Below are positions 50,901 to 61,349 of a stretch of 64,000 nucleotides of DNA, piece after piece. The notes beneath the pieces were generated by a model. It had not been told where the DNA came from. It was given only the letters and a program-made list of their open reading frames with translations, and ran no database searches. Origin of the DNA: Pontederia crassipes (taxonomy: Eukaryota; Streptophyta; Magnoliopsida; Commelinales; Pontederiaceae); NCBI GenBank assembly GCA_030549335.1, contig CM060187.1, forward strand, positions 55,138,203 to 55,202,202. Reading direction: 5' to 3'. Each line of letters starts with the position of its first letter. The stretch's first letter is position 1. A program made the position numbers and the translations under genes.

Positions 50901-51983
50901 ATTTATTCTGCACAAGTATATTTATCTGGACTATATTCTGAAGTTGGAGTTGTTGTCTGTCCAATCTAATGAATTAAAGGAATGAGTTAAAGTAGTTAAC
51001 TCTATCATTCTGTTTCTTTTTTCCCAAACAAAATATCAGTCGATCATCTGTTGATCAGTTTCATAGTTATTCTTTATCTTTATACCTGGATGACAACTAC
51101 GATTTTTGGTTGTCATACTTTCCTTTCTCAAAAAAAAGCATCAGAGTTATTCTGCACAAGTATATTTATCTGGACTATATTATAAAGTTGGAGTTGTTGT
51201 CTGTCCAATCTAATGAAGTTTCATCGCTGAAAGGAATGAGTTAGAGTAGTTAACTCTATCATTCTGTTTTTTTATTTTCAAAACAAAATATCAGCCGATC
51301 TTCTATTGATGTGTATGCTAATCATTCTGTTGATCAGCATAATACATTGACTTGATCACATCCTTGCCATATTAGTTTTGATGGTGAGCCTGTCATCATC
51401 ATATCTTCTTGATTCTTTGAAAGATAACACCCATGATATATATATATATATATATATATGTATATGTATTAGCCGACCCCACCTAGTGGGATAAGACTTT
51501 GTTGTTGTTGTTGTATATATGTATATGTATATGTATATTTGTAATCTTAAAAATTGTGAGCATTGAGGGCTTGGTTGTAGTGCAACGACACAAGAATACA
51601 ACAAAAAGATAGTTTGTTCATCTATACTATACAATTCAATTACTGTTTTGCTGATAGTAATTATGTTACATAATACATGGATCTCCATATTTAATTTGTG
51701 TCAGAAAGAGTACATTACATGTTTAGCATCATACATCAGATTGAGAAAGTAGCTAGAAGAAGCAAAACTTGATCGTTGATATGTGAACTACTATTTTTTT
51801 GTAAAATCAGCTAATATTTCCGCTTCTCTTTGACTACTCAGGTCCTTGAACAATTTGCACGTTCCATCTCCCTCTGAAAAGATGTCAAATGGGTATAACA
51901 GATCAGGGAAGCAGCCTAACTCCAATAATGCCATTAGAAAACAGACTCTAACTGGCAGAATTCGTGCCACGGATTGCAAATAG
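44959..51983 (+). CDS. KIN-14 kinesin with calponin-homology domain (KCH type)
   Basis: Nineteen coding exons: 44959-45085, 45301-45467, 45550-45693, 46016-46264, 46356-46430, 46523-46591, 46873-46962, 47052-47186, 47278-47359, 47468-47563, 47645-47818, 47903-48009, 48148-48326, 48512-48673, 48772-49025, 49104-49267, 49392-49577, 49831-50222, 51842-51983. All phases close: 997 aa. A CH domain (about 43-165) is followed by a coiled-coil-prone linker, a KIN-14 neck ([12 protein letters not shown] at about 412), then the motor with P-loop [11 protein letters not shown] (495-505), switch I NDRSSRSH (~611) and switch II DLAGSE (644-649). The internal motor after an N-terminal CH domain predicts minus-end-directed movement and actin binding, as known for cotton and rice KCH proteins. 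A long basic Ser/Asn-rich tail follows. Intron 13 is U12-type AT-AC; all others are GT-AG. Confidence 0.95.
48327..48511 (+). other. U12-type AT-AC intron in the kinesin motor
   Basis: The intron begins ATATCCTTTTTATG directly after CTCAGCAAAAG and ends CATGTAAAAC before ATTAGAAATCC. TCCCTTGAC at 48494-48502 is 8/9 to the U12 branch site, with the branch A about 10 nt from the end. Splicing as AT-AC gives [17 protein letters not shown], the conserved KIN-14 sequence, in frame. No GT-AG choice does so. Confidence 0.92.
50612..51300 (+). repeat. Two local duplications in the last kinesin intron
   Basis: Pair 1: about 50622-50713 and 50780-50870 (GCTATGAAATGAGGCAT ... GGATCTACAATGTAACC). Pair 2: about 50898-51020 and 51142-51275 (TCTGCACAAGTATATTTATC ... 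GTCCAATCTAATGAA). Both are close in sequence, so recent. The intron is 1,619 bp. Confidence 0.85.
50714..50753 (-). mobile_element. Short 3'-end SINE copy (Au-like) in the kinesin intron
   Basis: Only the last ~40 bp of the SINE: on the minus strand TAGCCGACCCCACCTAGTGG, GATAAGGC, then TTTGTTGTTGTT. The 15-bp GTAACCAATATTAAC flanks both sides (50699-50713 and 50754-50768), so this is a true 5'-truncated insertion. Confidence 0.85.
51471..51513 (+). mobile_element. Short 3'-end SINE copy (Au-like), opposite orientation
   Basis: Plus strand AGCCGACCCCACCTAGTGGG, then ATAAGACTTTGTTGTTG. Flanked by TATATATGTATATGTAT on both sides (about 51453-51469 and 51514-51530). It begins at the same SINE base as the copy at 50714. 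The flanking (TA)n run at about 51437-51460 makes the duplication less certain here. Confidence 0.8.
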
Positions 51984-54414
51984 CACAGACAGAGATTTTA
52001 CTCTTCTCATGACAACTTGAGATTTCTCTTTCTCAAGCACAGATGCAATAACCCAGTTGCTTGCCCATGTTGGTGGATGAAATGACAAGAGGGAGGAGTC
52101 TTTCCGCCTTCTATATTTGGATCGCTAGATTCTTCACCATTTGTTGCATTCTTTTGTCCATTATGTCTATAACTTGTAAAAGAGTATTTTTTTCACTAGA
52201 ATCTTAACAGAAAAGAAAAGTGGGCAAAGCTATATTCTTCTGTAGAATGCATCTGCAAACACTTGTAATTCACATCCATTTTTTTTTTAAGATTATGCGT
52301 TCCCAAACTTTGATCACTTCCTCGGCAATTTCCACCTCTCCTACAAGTTGGACCCAACCCACCAGCAAATTTGCAGATTTTTCCATGTCAATGCGGCAAT
52401 GCCACTGGGTTGTTGCATCGCTGGACAGGTTCACAGAATGTCTGATCAGATGTATTCTTCTTTTTCTTCTTCAGGGCATTTCCTGATACAAAACTCCTGA
52501 AAAGTGGTCCTACTCCTATCTGATTCCATTCTAAATCTTTCTTCCCCTTGAACTGCTTGTAATCACCATTGAAGTTATTAAAGCTAGCATTCCACTCAAC
52601 AACTAAATTAAACCTGAGAGAGCATGAAACAGCAAATTTCTTGTGTTTGCAAACTGTCAAATGAATTGTTGGAGTACAGGGAAGGTTTATCTAAGATGAT
52701 ACGTTTTTGTATGATAATAATCTATGTCTTCATCAACCAAGTCAACTTCAAGGATCACATGGAAGCCCTTCTGATAGAGTGCTGTCTGCAATCAGCACAG
52801 CTTGCAGATTGGACAAAAAAGCATGCCAAGGTGAAACATTATTGTCTGTTTCCTACTAATAATTTGGATCATAGAATTAAGATTGCATTATATATTTCAT
52901 TGCGTAATCTCTTTAGCTTTATTATACCCCTCCAAAAAAAAAAAACTTCACAATTCGTCGCTCTATAAAGTCAAGGCGAAAAAGAAAAAAAAAGAGAGAA
53001 AACTCTCAAAAGAAAAAACACTAAAAGGGAAGAGAAAGATGCTGCCATTGGAAATTGGAAGGAGGTCACTGGACAGCTAATAGCGCACCACGCAGCCAAC
53101 GGCAAGCTGTGCCTGTGTGGTCGAGCACAAACGGGTCCCACTCCCCCCATTGGGACAGGTCACCGAGTCCCCGCGTTTGTGGCGTTCCAATAACCTCCTC
53201 CACTTGCCATCTTTTTTTGCATTACAAATCTCCAAACTCTGTTTTCTTCTAATTGAATTAATTAATATTATTTGAATTTGTTAACTTTACACTGAATAAA
53301 AACCCAAGCGACCTCATTATTAGGTTCTAACCCCGTGAACCAGACTAGCGGACCTGACAAGCACTACATTGATGGGTTGGGTCTCTCTGATCAGATCCGA
53401 CCAAAATCACGACCTCGCAGTAGAGTCGCACGAGTTCGAAAATTTTCAATTCCACCAGCCAACTTTTTTTTTGTTAACTTACACTTGAAATTTGACCTCG
53501 AGATTAACATTTAATTTAAAATTTGAAAGCTACTAAAATAAAACGCTTCAGGCATATGGAAAAATTGTATTGCATTTAACATTCGAGTCACCGCGAATGC
53601 TACTTTGTTACATTTCCTAAGAAAATTAATTATACATGTGACTGGACTAAAATGTTGATTACTTTAGTTTTAGACAAGAAAACTGAAAAAGTAAAAAAAA
53701 AAACAATAGTCACTATTTTAAATGAAATTTCCACTATCTGTTGAAATTATCAACAAAATCTTTGTGTTATAATAATTCAATGGCTTAAACAAAGCAAATA
53801 TCCCAGTTAAAAAGATGTGCCCCATTTTAGCAGCTGAAATCCAAGATGCATGACTTTCTTAGCTATTGCCAGAACATCCACAACTGTATAGCACAACTGG
53901 AAAACGACAAGCTGAAAGGGGGAGAGAGAGAGATTTTTTTTATTTTTTATGAGGAGAGGGAGAGAGAAAGTTAAACCCCCTTTGTGCAAACCCGTCTACA
54001 TTCTTCTCATTTCCTTCATGTTTTTTCTTTCTCCTCCTTTTTTGCATGTATAAAGAATTAAGAAGACTACGTCTTTTATTATCTTTTTATATTATTATTA
54101 CTCACCGTGAAACCTTTCCTTTGCAGAGCGTGCTCGAAAGACTCCATTTTTATCGCCCTTCTCCCTTCGATTACTCCGCCCAATTGGCTCCCAACTCCCC
54201 CGCCGCTCCCTTCGATCGATCACCTCCGACCTACATTTCCCTCTCCCCTTCCCCAAAATCCGACCTTGGCCCGTCTCCCCCTCCAAAGATTCGAACTTGG
54301 GCCACGACTGAGGAGCCCCCGGTGCGACGAGCGCCGAGGTTGCGATTGGTCGCTGCGAGCTGGAAAGCTGGGAATGGATTAAGGTTTCCGTTTTGGAGGA
54401 GGTGATCCCCGCCG
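51984..54414. other. Kinesin 3' UTR, spacer and PP2C promoter/leader
   Basis: No other gene seen. 51984 to about 52210 is likely the kinesin 3' UTR. A GC-rich patch at 53060-53200 lies in the spacer. From about 54110 the sequence is C-rich and pyrimidine-rich up to the PP2C start, as expected of its 5' UTR. A run at about 53920-53965 is GA-rich. Confidence 0.45.
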
Positions 54415-57400
54415 ATGAGCACCGCCACGGAAGTCCGGCCGGGAGATCTGAGCATTCGGCAGCCGCCGGTGCCGCTTGGCACCCTCATCGGCCGCGAGCT
54501 TCGCGGCGGCAAGTCCGAGAAGCCCATCGTCAAGTACGGCCACGCTGCCTTCGCCAAGCGCGGGGAGGACTACTTCCTCGTTAAGCCCGACTGCCTCCGC
54601 GTCCCTGGAGACTCTACCTCCGCTTTCTCCGTCTTCGCGGTACTCGTGCTTTTCGCTTTTCATGAAGAAGAAAAAAAAAAGGTTACCTTTCACCCTTTTG
54701 CTTGTTGGTACTGATGCCATTGTCATTCTTGATTAGGTGTTTGATGGGCACAATGGTGTTTCTGCGGCTGTGTTCACTAAAGAGCACCTTTTGGACCATG
54801 TAATGAGTGCGATTCCGTCGGGGATTGGCAGAGAAGAATGGCTCGAATTGCTCCCTCGGGCTCTAGTTGCGGGGTTCGTGAAGACTGATATCGATTTCCA
54901 GCGAAAAGGTGATCTCTTGGTTCTTGATCATTCCATTTTCTTCGCTCTCTCATCGACGGAAAGAAAATAGAAGAAAAAAAAAGAGTTATTGCACGGTTTT
55001 TCCCTCATTGATGATTGCAGTTTCAATCTTTGATTATTTTGGCAGGAGAGACTTCGGGAACAACAGCGACACTTGTCGTGATTGATGGTTTCACAGTGAC
55101 GGTCGCATCAGTTGGCGATTCACGATGCATTCTCGATTCTCAGGATGGTCTAGTTTCTTTGTTGACAGTGGATCACCGTCTGGAGGAGAATATTGAGGAG
55201 AGAGAACGTGTGACCGCTAGTGGAGGTGAGGTTGGGAGGCTTAACCTTTGCGGGGGACAAGAGGTAAGAAACTGTGATCCATTGAACTACTGTGTGTTAG
55301 ATTGTCTGCTTCAGACGACTGATTCGTGCGTGTATTTGGCTGCATTTCAGATTGGTCCTCTTAGGTGCTGGCCAGGTGGATTATGCCTTTCAAGGTCAAT
55401 TGGGGACATGGATGTGGGTGAATACATAGTTCCTATTCCACATGTTAAGCAAGTGAAGGTGAGTGTAAATTCAGTTCGGCGCCTTTCTCTTTTTATTATC
55501 TCACAATTAAATGAATGTGTTAAGCTTTGAATATTGCTGATCAGCTTTCTGAAGCTGGAGGCCGTTTGATAATTGCATCTGATGGGATATGGGATGCGGT
55601 ATCCTCTGAGGTAGCTGCCAAGGTTTGCCGTGGACTGCCTGCAGAATTGTCTGCCAAATTAGTTGTCAAGGTGACCAACTCCTAGGTGACTTTACTTTCA
55701 TGCTTTTTTAATAGTATAGTTTGAGAAGCTTTCTTATCTTAACCCTTTCGCAATTTTGATTAATTGGTGATCCAGGAAGCTTTGAGAAAAAGTGGCTTAA
55801 AGGATGACACAACTTGTTTGGTTGTTGATATCATTCCGTCTGAGCAATTTCTCCCACCTCATCAAAAAAGACAGAATAACAAGTGGAGATCTCTTCTTTT
55901 TGGAAAAAAGTCACTGAATTCTTCTGGTAAGCGTAACAAATTGTCCTCTGTTGGTTCTGTTGAAGAATTGTTTGAAGAAGGTTCTGCCATGCTCGAGGAG
56001 AGGTATTTTTCTTCCATGATGAATCATTACATTCATACTTTATCTTGATCTTATCCTTTTATTCATAAAATACAAGCATTGCAATAGAAGTAAGAGATCT
56101 ATGTTATCATCTCATTTGGGCATTGTTAGTGATTAAAACAGTATATAACAAATGATTTAGGACTCTGAACTCAAATTCTCAAAGTACATGATAGGTTTGA
56201 CCATTGATGGACAGAGGACCACGAATAGAGATACCTTCTGTTAAGATTAAGAATTAAAGATGCACTTGGAAGATATGTTTGAGCTGCTTTTCAGAGGGAC
56301 TGCAGGTTCCACCTTTTATTAGGCTGAGGTATCTAAAATGCTTTGTAATTGAGAGCACAAAGGATTTGTAGCAGCTTGATAATACTGGAGATTGTTACAA
56401 CCGGGCATTATGATAAGATTTGTCGAAATAATACTTGAGCCAGGGAGGTTTGCTGTTAGCATTATTTTGGTGTCAAGGAGACAAGGACTGCCTAAATGAA
56501 ATGGGCATATTCTTATCCAATTTTTTATAGTAGAAGCAACATGAAGTATCTCAACTTTCACTGAGAAAATTTTAAAATTATTTTAATAGTGCCCATAGAA
56601 TATTGAACGAGTTGATGTCAATAATGAGAGCTATTGGTGGATATGTGGGATCTGAGATCTTAGATAAGTTTTCAGTTGAGGAAGCTCATTGAACGGGCAC
56701 CATATCTCCCAATCAGTGTCTACTTGTATGAAGTTCTTTCTATGAACTTGTGCACATAGTCAAGTTGTTATGATCTTTGTTGATTGAACTGAAGAATGCA
56801 AGGTCTTAGGAAATGAGGGTGCTTCTATTTCCCAAGGGTCTACCCCTCAAAAGTATTTCCTTGATGCCTTTTACTGCATGCATATGTAACTAGGTAAAGT
56901 GGAACAAGGCAATGTTGAACAAGAAACTCGTCTATTATACTCCTCTGCATTTGAAATCTTTTCTATGTAGGTAGCTGATTGTGAAACAAGGATTCCTTGG
57001 AATACAGTTGGTATTACTTCAATGCTAAAAAATAGCACACAACTTTTGCTCTGATGCAACTATAGTGGTATTTCATCTCATTATATATTGTAATTCAGGA
57101 TCCAAAATGTAATGTTACTTTAGGCTATCTTCTCTTTACACTACTGGGTATACGTGCGTACACACTTGTTACTGTTTGCCTGATTATCTGTTAATTGAAC
57201 AAAGGTGCACTTGTTGGTTAGTAGTTTAAATATCCAGATTAATCTTGATTCAATGCAGGTTAGGGAAAAACTTCTCATCGAAGACTAACTCAGAATCACT
57301 GCAGTGCGCCATCTGCCAGAATGACCAAGCACCAAATGATGGATCAATTGATGCAATAGCCTGCTTCTCACCAACATCAGAGCCCTGGGAGGGCCCTTAT

Positions 57401-57469
57401 CTTTGTGCTGAGTGCAGGAGAAAGAAGGATGCCATGGAAGGAAAATGGCACCGGGAGTCGAGAATGTGA
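54415..57469 (+). CDS. Protein phosphatase 2C (PPM family), plant type
   Basis: Seven exons: 54415-54639, 54737-54908, 55046-55263, 55351-55458, 55545-55670, 55776-56002, 57259-57469. Junctions are GT-AG and phases close, giving 428 aa. PP2C motifs in order: VFDGHNG (metal-binding Asp; the more common DGHGG reads DGHNG), SGTTATLVVIDG, ASVGDSRCIL, DHRL, LCLSRSIGDMDVG, ASDGIWD, and KDDTTCLVVDI with the last metal Asp. It removes phosphate from Ser/Thr with Mg or Mn. The length and C-terminal extension, ending with a two-CxxC block (LQCAICQ ... YLCAECRRKK), fit a small Arabidopsis group that includes At1g47380. The last intron (56003-57258) is long and holds nothing recognised. Confidence 0.93.
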
Positions 57470-58890
57470 GGTGAAGATGCCCAGAAATTTCTTTACGAGG
57501 TTTAACTTGAAGAAAACTTCAAGCACGTCCTGTTTAGTGTACGGCTCTAACTGTAAAAAAGGGGGAGGTGTCAATAAACTGTCGGGTGTTTTCTTTCTAA
57601 TGCCTTGTTTGTGAATTGACTAGGGGACTTTTTGCAGTTTGAATTGCTAACCCATTTGCAAAATTTGGATCGAACACTGATAATGACATCCAATATTTTT
57701 ATTGAAGTTTGGACATCGGCTCATGGCAATCCAACGCTTTGTTTCATTGGATTGATTCTTAGTTTTCATGGAACTTGTGGAGAATGGTTTCTTATATATA
57801 GATTAACAGTGTGGAAATTTGCTCAAAATGTCTCAAAATCCTACAAATTTCAGACTGAGTTAAGCTCTGCGGTTACCATGGATTGTGCTTCACACGGCGT
57901 GCTCCATGAGTCAGCAGCTACAGGAAGGGCATTGTTGCTGGCGGGCTCCATGAGGAGGCATGCCTTGGCGAATGCATTCCTCATCTGCAATGCAGTTGCG
58001 TGTAGTGTAGCCCTACTCCCAGCAGGACGTTGATCAAACCAAATATTCCAGCCACTGCATAGGCCCCCGGCCTGACATGACACTCCGCTCATGCTTTCAC
58101 CTTTGGCTCATGTGACTGGACTCCACGCCTATGCCAATGATCGGAATGATTTCAGCAATGCGGGAACAGATCATAACGTTTGGTGTTAATACGCGTTAGG
58201 GCCAAACTACTTCAAAACAATCAGAATCTGCTGGGGTTTAAGGTCAGCATCGCTGTGACAGTCGCCCTCCCAAAGTTGTAAGAAACATAAGGCTGCTTTG
58301 CTTAGTGAGATTCCTTGAGGAGGAGGGCAAGCCAAGCTCATTTTCGACTGGCCAAGCAACCGATGCTTGCGGTCTGAGGGCGAGACACCGCAACCAGCAT
58401 GTAGGCATTTGGTTTGGTTTACAACGTCCTGAGGCGATTGCATCGTACATCTTCCTGCAAGTTGTATTGTTACCTCGGAAAGGGTGGCCTCGGCAGACAG
58501 ACACGGAAGAAGCTAACGATGTCACAAAGCACCGAAAGAACAAGATGAAAGAAAGCCAGGTTGCTGGGATCGGCGCTCTGGCGTTGGCAGGATGTGCATG
58601 ATAGCCTCACACCCTGCAGGTCAGATCGTCGTGCATGATGGCCATGCTGAGTCCAGTGCTGTGTGCTCTGGGTGTGTGTTGTGGAGGTGAACAATCAGAA
58701 AGATGCAGTTAGTTAGTTATGAGAAAACTTGAGAGGTTGGAGGGAGGAAGGAATCACCATGAATGGGAAGGCATTGCTTCCAGTTTCAGGTGGCATTGTT
58801 TCTTGATTCCCCCTCCTCGCCTTACCTTTAACATGGCATGCATCATACATAACACTCACACTGCATGCAATGTCATCTTCGATTTGAAAC
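57470..58890. other. PP2C 3' UTR and unassigned GC-richer segment
   Basis: 57470 to about 57640 is probably PP2C 3' UTR. At 58073-57980 on the minus strand, after a CAG acceptor, a stretch reads RPGAYAVAGIFGLINVLLG, then VGLHYTQLHCR and stop: one hydrophobic helix like the C-terminus of a small membrane protein (DUF1218 is one possibility). I found no convincing upstream exons, so I do not call a gene. Confidence 0.3.
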
Positions 58891-59063
58891 AATAACAATA
58901 ATAAAGCCTTATCCCACTAGGTGGGGTCGGCTACATGGATATTTCGTTGATTCATGTTCATGAGATTCGACAGGATTTTACGCTGGCTGTCGGGCCTAAC
59001 ACAACTCTCCTCCTTTATCCGGGCTTGAGACCGGTTATAAAACATAAGCTGAGTTGAAGATAC
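58891..59063 (-). mobile_element. Au-like SINE with TTG tail, full-length type
   Basis: Same family and minus orientation as 37622-37795 (AACCGGTCTCAAGCCCGGAT, AAAGGAGGAGAGTTG, GTGGGATAAGGC). CGATTTGAAA occurs on both sides (58880-58889 and about 59063-59072), consistent with a target duplication. Confidence 0.78.
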
Positions 59064-59507
59064 GATTTGAAAGAGAAAAAAAAAAGTTAATCGGTCTGTC
59101 ACGTGGTCTGACTTGAAGATACGAAATAAAAGTGAAACTTAGGCGATCACCCTTGGAACTTTTCTGATAATGTGAAATGCTTGATCCGCATGTTTTCATG
59201 TATGCCTTAATCACGTGTATATGTCATCAATAATGAACAGGGCAGAAGCATATCAAACCTGGAGGCAAAGGCGTAATTAGCAAAAGACAACACCTACAAG
59301 ACTGCAAAATGAGTTGAACAACGATAACGGAAGTCGCCAAGATAACAATCATCACAAAATTCATCTAATTGATAAGCACTTTTAAGATGGGCCTCAAAAT
59401 TTTCATAAACTTCACCTCAGTACTTGGATAAATGACTGAGAATCAGCTTACCAATCTTCCCAGAAAAGGCTCCATCTCGTGAAATGCTTCTCCTAATTAA
59501 AATTCTC
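59064..59507. other. Unassigned spacer
   Basis: No gene or repeat ends seen. Confidence 0.4.
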
Positions 59508-59510
59508 TAA

Positions 59511-60395
59511 GCGGCCATTTGGTACAAGTTAATCTATTATTTCGAGGGAATATTATCTCATTTGACTGCGATTAATTATCGATAATTTTAATTATTTTGA
59601 TAATCTTGATTATCACCTCATTGGTAATATAGATAGCAGGCAGGAGAGGTGTCTTTCTAGATTATCAGTCGGTGGGAATGCATTTTGACGAAAATATTCA
59701 TTCAATTAAATTTTTATTTTAAATATTTTATTAATAAATAAATATCATTTAACTTCATCTTTTTTATTATTCTAAATCTTTTACAAATAACTATTGATTT
59801 TGTCTCATTTAATGATCATGTGAAGTGCCTTCCGTGTGAAACGCGTGTGAAGCGACTTTAAACATACTTATGTTTATTTTTTTTGATATTTTTCTTCATT
59901 GTTAGTTTAGAGAGTCATTGAGGATAACAAATATATGATTCAAATCATTAACAATATTTTTTTCATCATTTTTGAATTTTGACGAACTTATGTACATTAT
60001 TATCTGCCATAATGGATATAAGCATTTTATATAACTTCTAATCGTATAAAACTATTTTTTGTTATCATGATCATTTAAGCTATTAGTAAAGCAAAATATC
60101 GAAAACAACGAAGAAAAATATGTCTAAGGTCGCTTCACACGCTCCTTTTTCCATATATATATATTCACTTTTCTATTTTTTCTTTATTTATTTATAATAA
60201 CATGCTATTAAAATCTAAAATAAATTTTAAGAATATTTTAATAATTTTGTCACTATCCATTTTGACTATGATTTATATTACCAATACTTACCAAACACTA
60301 TAATGTAATATTATCAATAATTTAAATAATAATAATTTATTTAAATAGTGATCTAAATTATCAATTAATTAAATTGATAATGCGCCAAACGGTCC
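59511..60395. mobile_element. Tourist-like MITE with a nested MITE
   Basis: Left end GCGGCCATTTGGTACAAG; reverse complement of right end GGACCGTTTGGCGCATTATC. TAA flanks both sides (59508-59510 and 60396-60398). The interior is AT-rich, with ATTATC/GATAAT repeats. A separate 325-bp MITE sits within it at 59818-60142, so the outer element is older. Confidence 0.7.
59818..60142. mobile_element. MITE family B, copy 2 (doubled left TIR), nested
   Basis: A perfect 14-bp inverted pair GCGTGTGAAGCGAC stands at 59843-59856 and 60129-60142, extending imperfectly to about 24 bp. A second, diverged terminal-repeat unit lies outside it at the left (ATGTGAAGTGCCTT, 59818-59831). The interior matches 40912-41238 along the whole length. 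Confidence 0.82.
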
Positions 60396-60398
60396 TAA

Positions 60399-61349
60399 CA
60401 GTATTATTATGAAAAACTGCTCAAATATTACATTCATCATCAGGGTTACTTCATTAGTGAACATGACATTTGTTTCTTTTTTATTATTAGAAAATAACAT
60501 CTAGATGTCATTACATGTTTTCATTCTTAGTCTAAAATATCAAAAAAAATAACTTTGAATTCATGAGTTGGCTGAAGTTTAAAACCTGCGCTAAATCTTT
60601 TTAAGAAAATGGGCATCCACAACAATTTCAGTTTACATTAACTGTTTAATAAATATTTTCATGACTAAAATTGTCAACTTCATGTCTTTAACGTTCTTTT
60701 TTCTTTTCAAAAACAACGTGCTCCAACTTGTTTGCGATGGAAAAAAATCAAGGTGGACATTTTCCTGCATGTCAAAAAATCGAATTTAGTCATAATGTTT
60801 GTTGTTTATTACTGCAAACAGGCAAAGATCCCTAGTTACGCAACTAAAAGGGAAAGAAAAAGATCAAGAAAAAACGACAGAGAATTGGAAGTTGTCTTCG
60901 TGAAAGAAACCAAATGAAGAATTCTTCTACCTGCCTATGTAGGAGTTCATGGTTGCAAGTTAAATTAAGAATGAATATAACAACAGCATGAGCGAGAAGT
61001 ATATAATAACTTTTATGGAAGATCACAAGAACAGAAAAGTCCGGTGGGAGAAAACTTCATTACTTAAAAAGAGAGCACAAGATGCCTTACATGTCAGAGA
61101 TACAACAAATGAAGAACATGGATACATTCTTCTATCGCAAATATGGACAGGTAAAATAGTTGCTTTCTATCTGGATACTCCAAGGCTAGACGCATAATAG
61201 GCCTTAGGACCATTTTCTCTGGTAATCAGGCAGTTAAATATACAGCTTGTAATTTGAAACTCTGACAAAGGAGGCTGCTCAATGCTAGAGTAATGGACTA
61301 ATGGTACAGTCCTACCGACGGCCCCCTGCCACTGCAGTCGATCACTGTC
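60399..61349. other. Unassigned; 3' flank of the Di19 gene
   Basis: AT-rich with short open frames only. The part next to 61350 should include the Di19 3' UTR. Confidence 0.4.
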
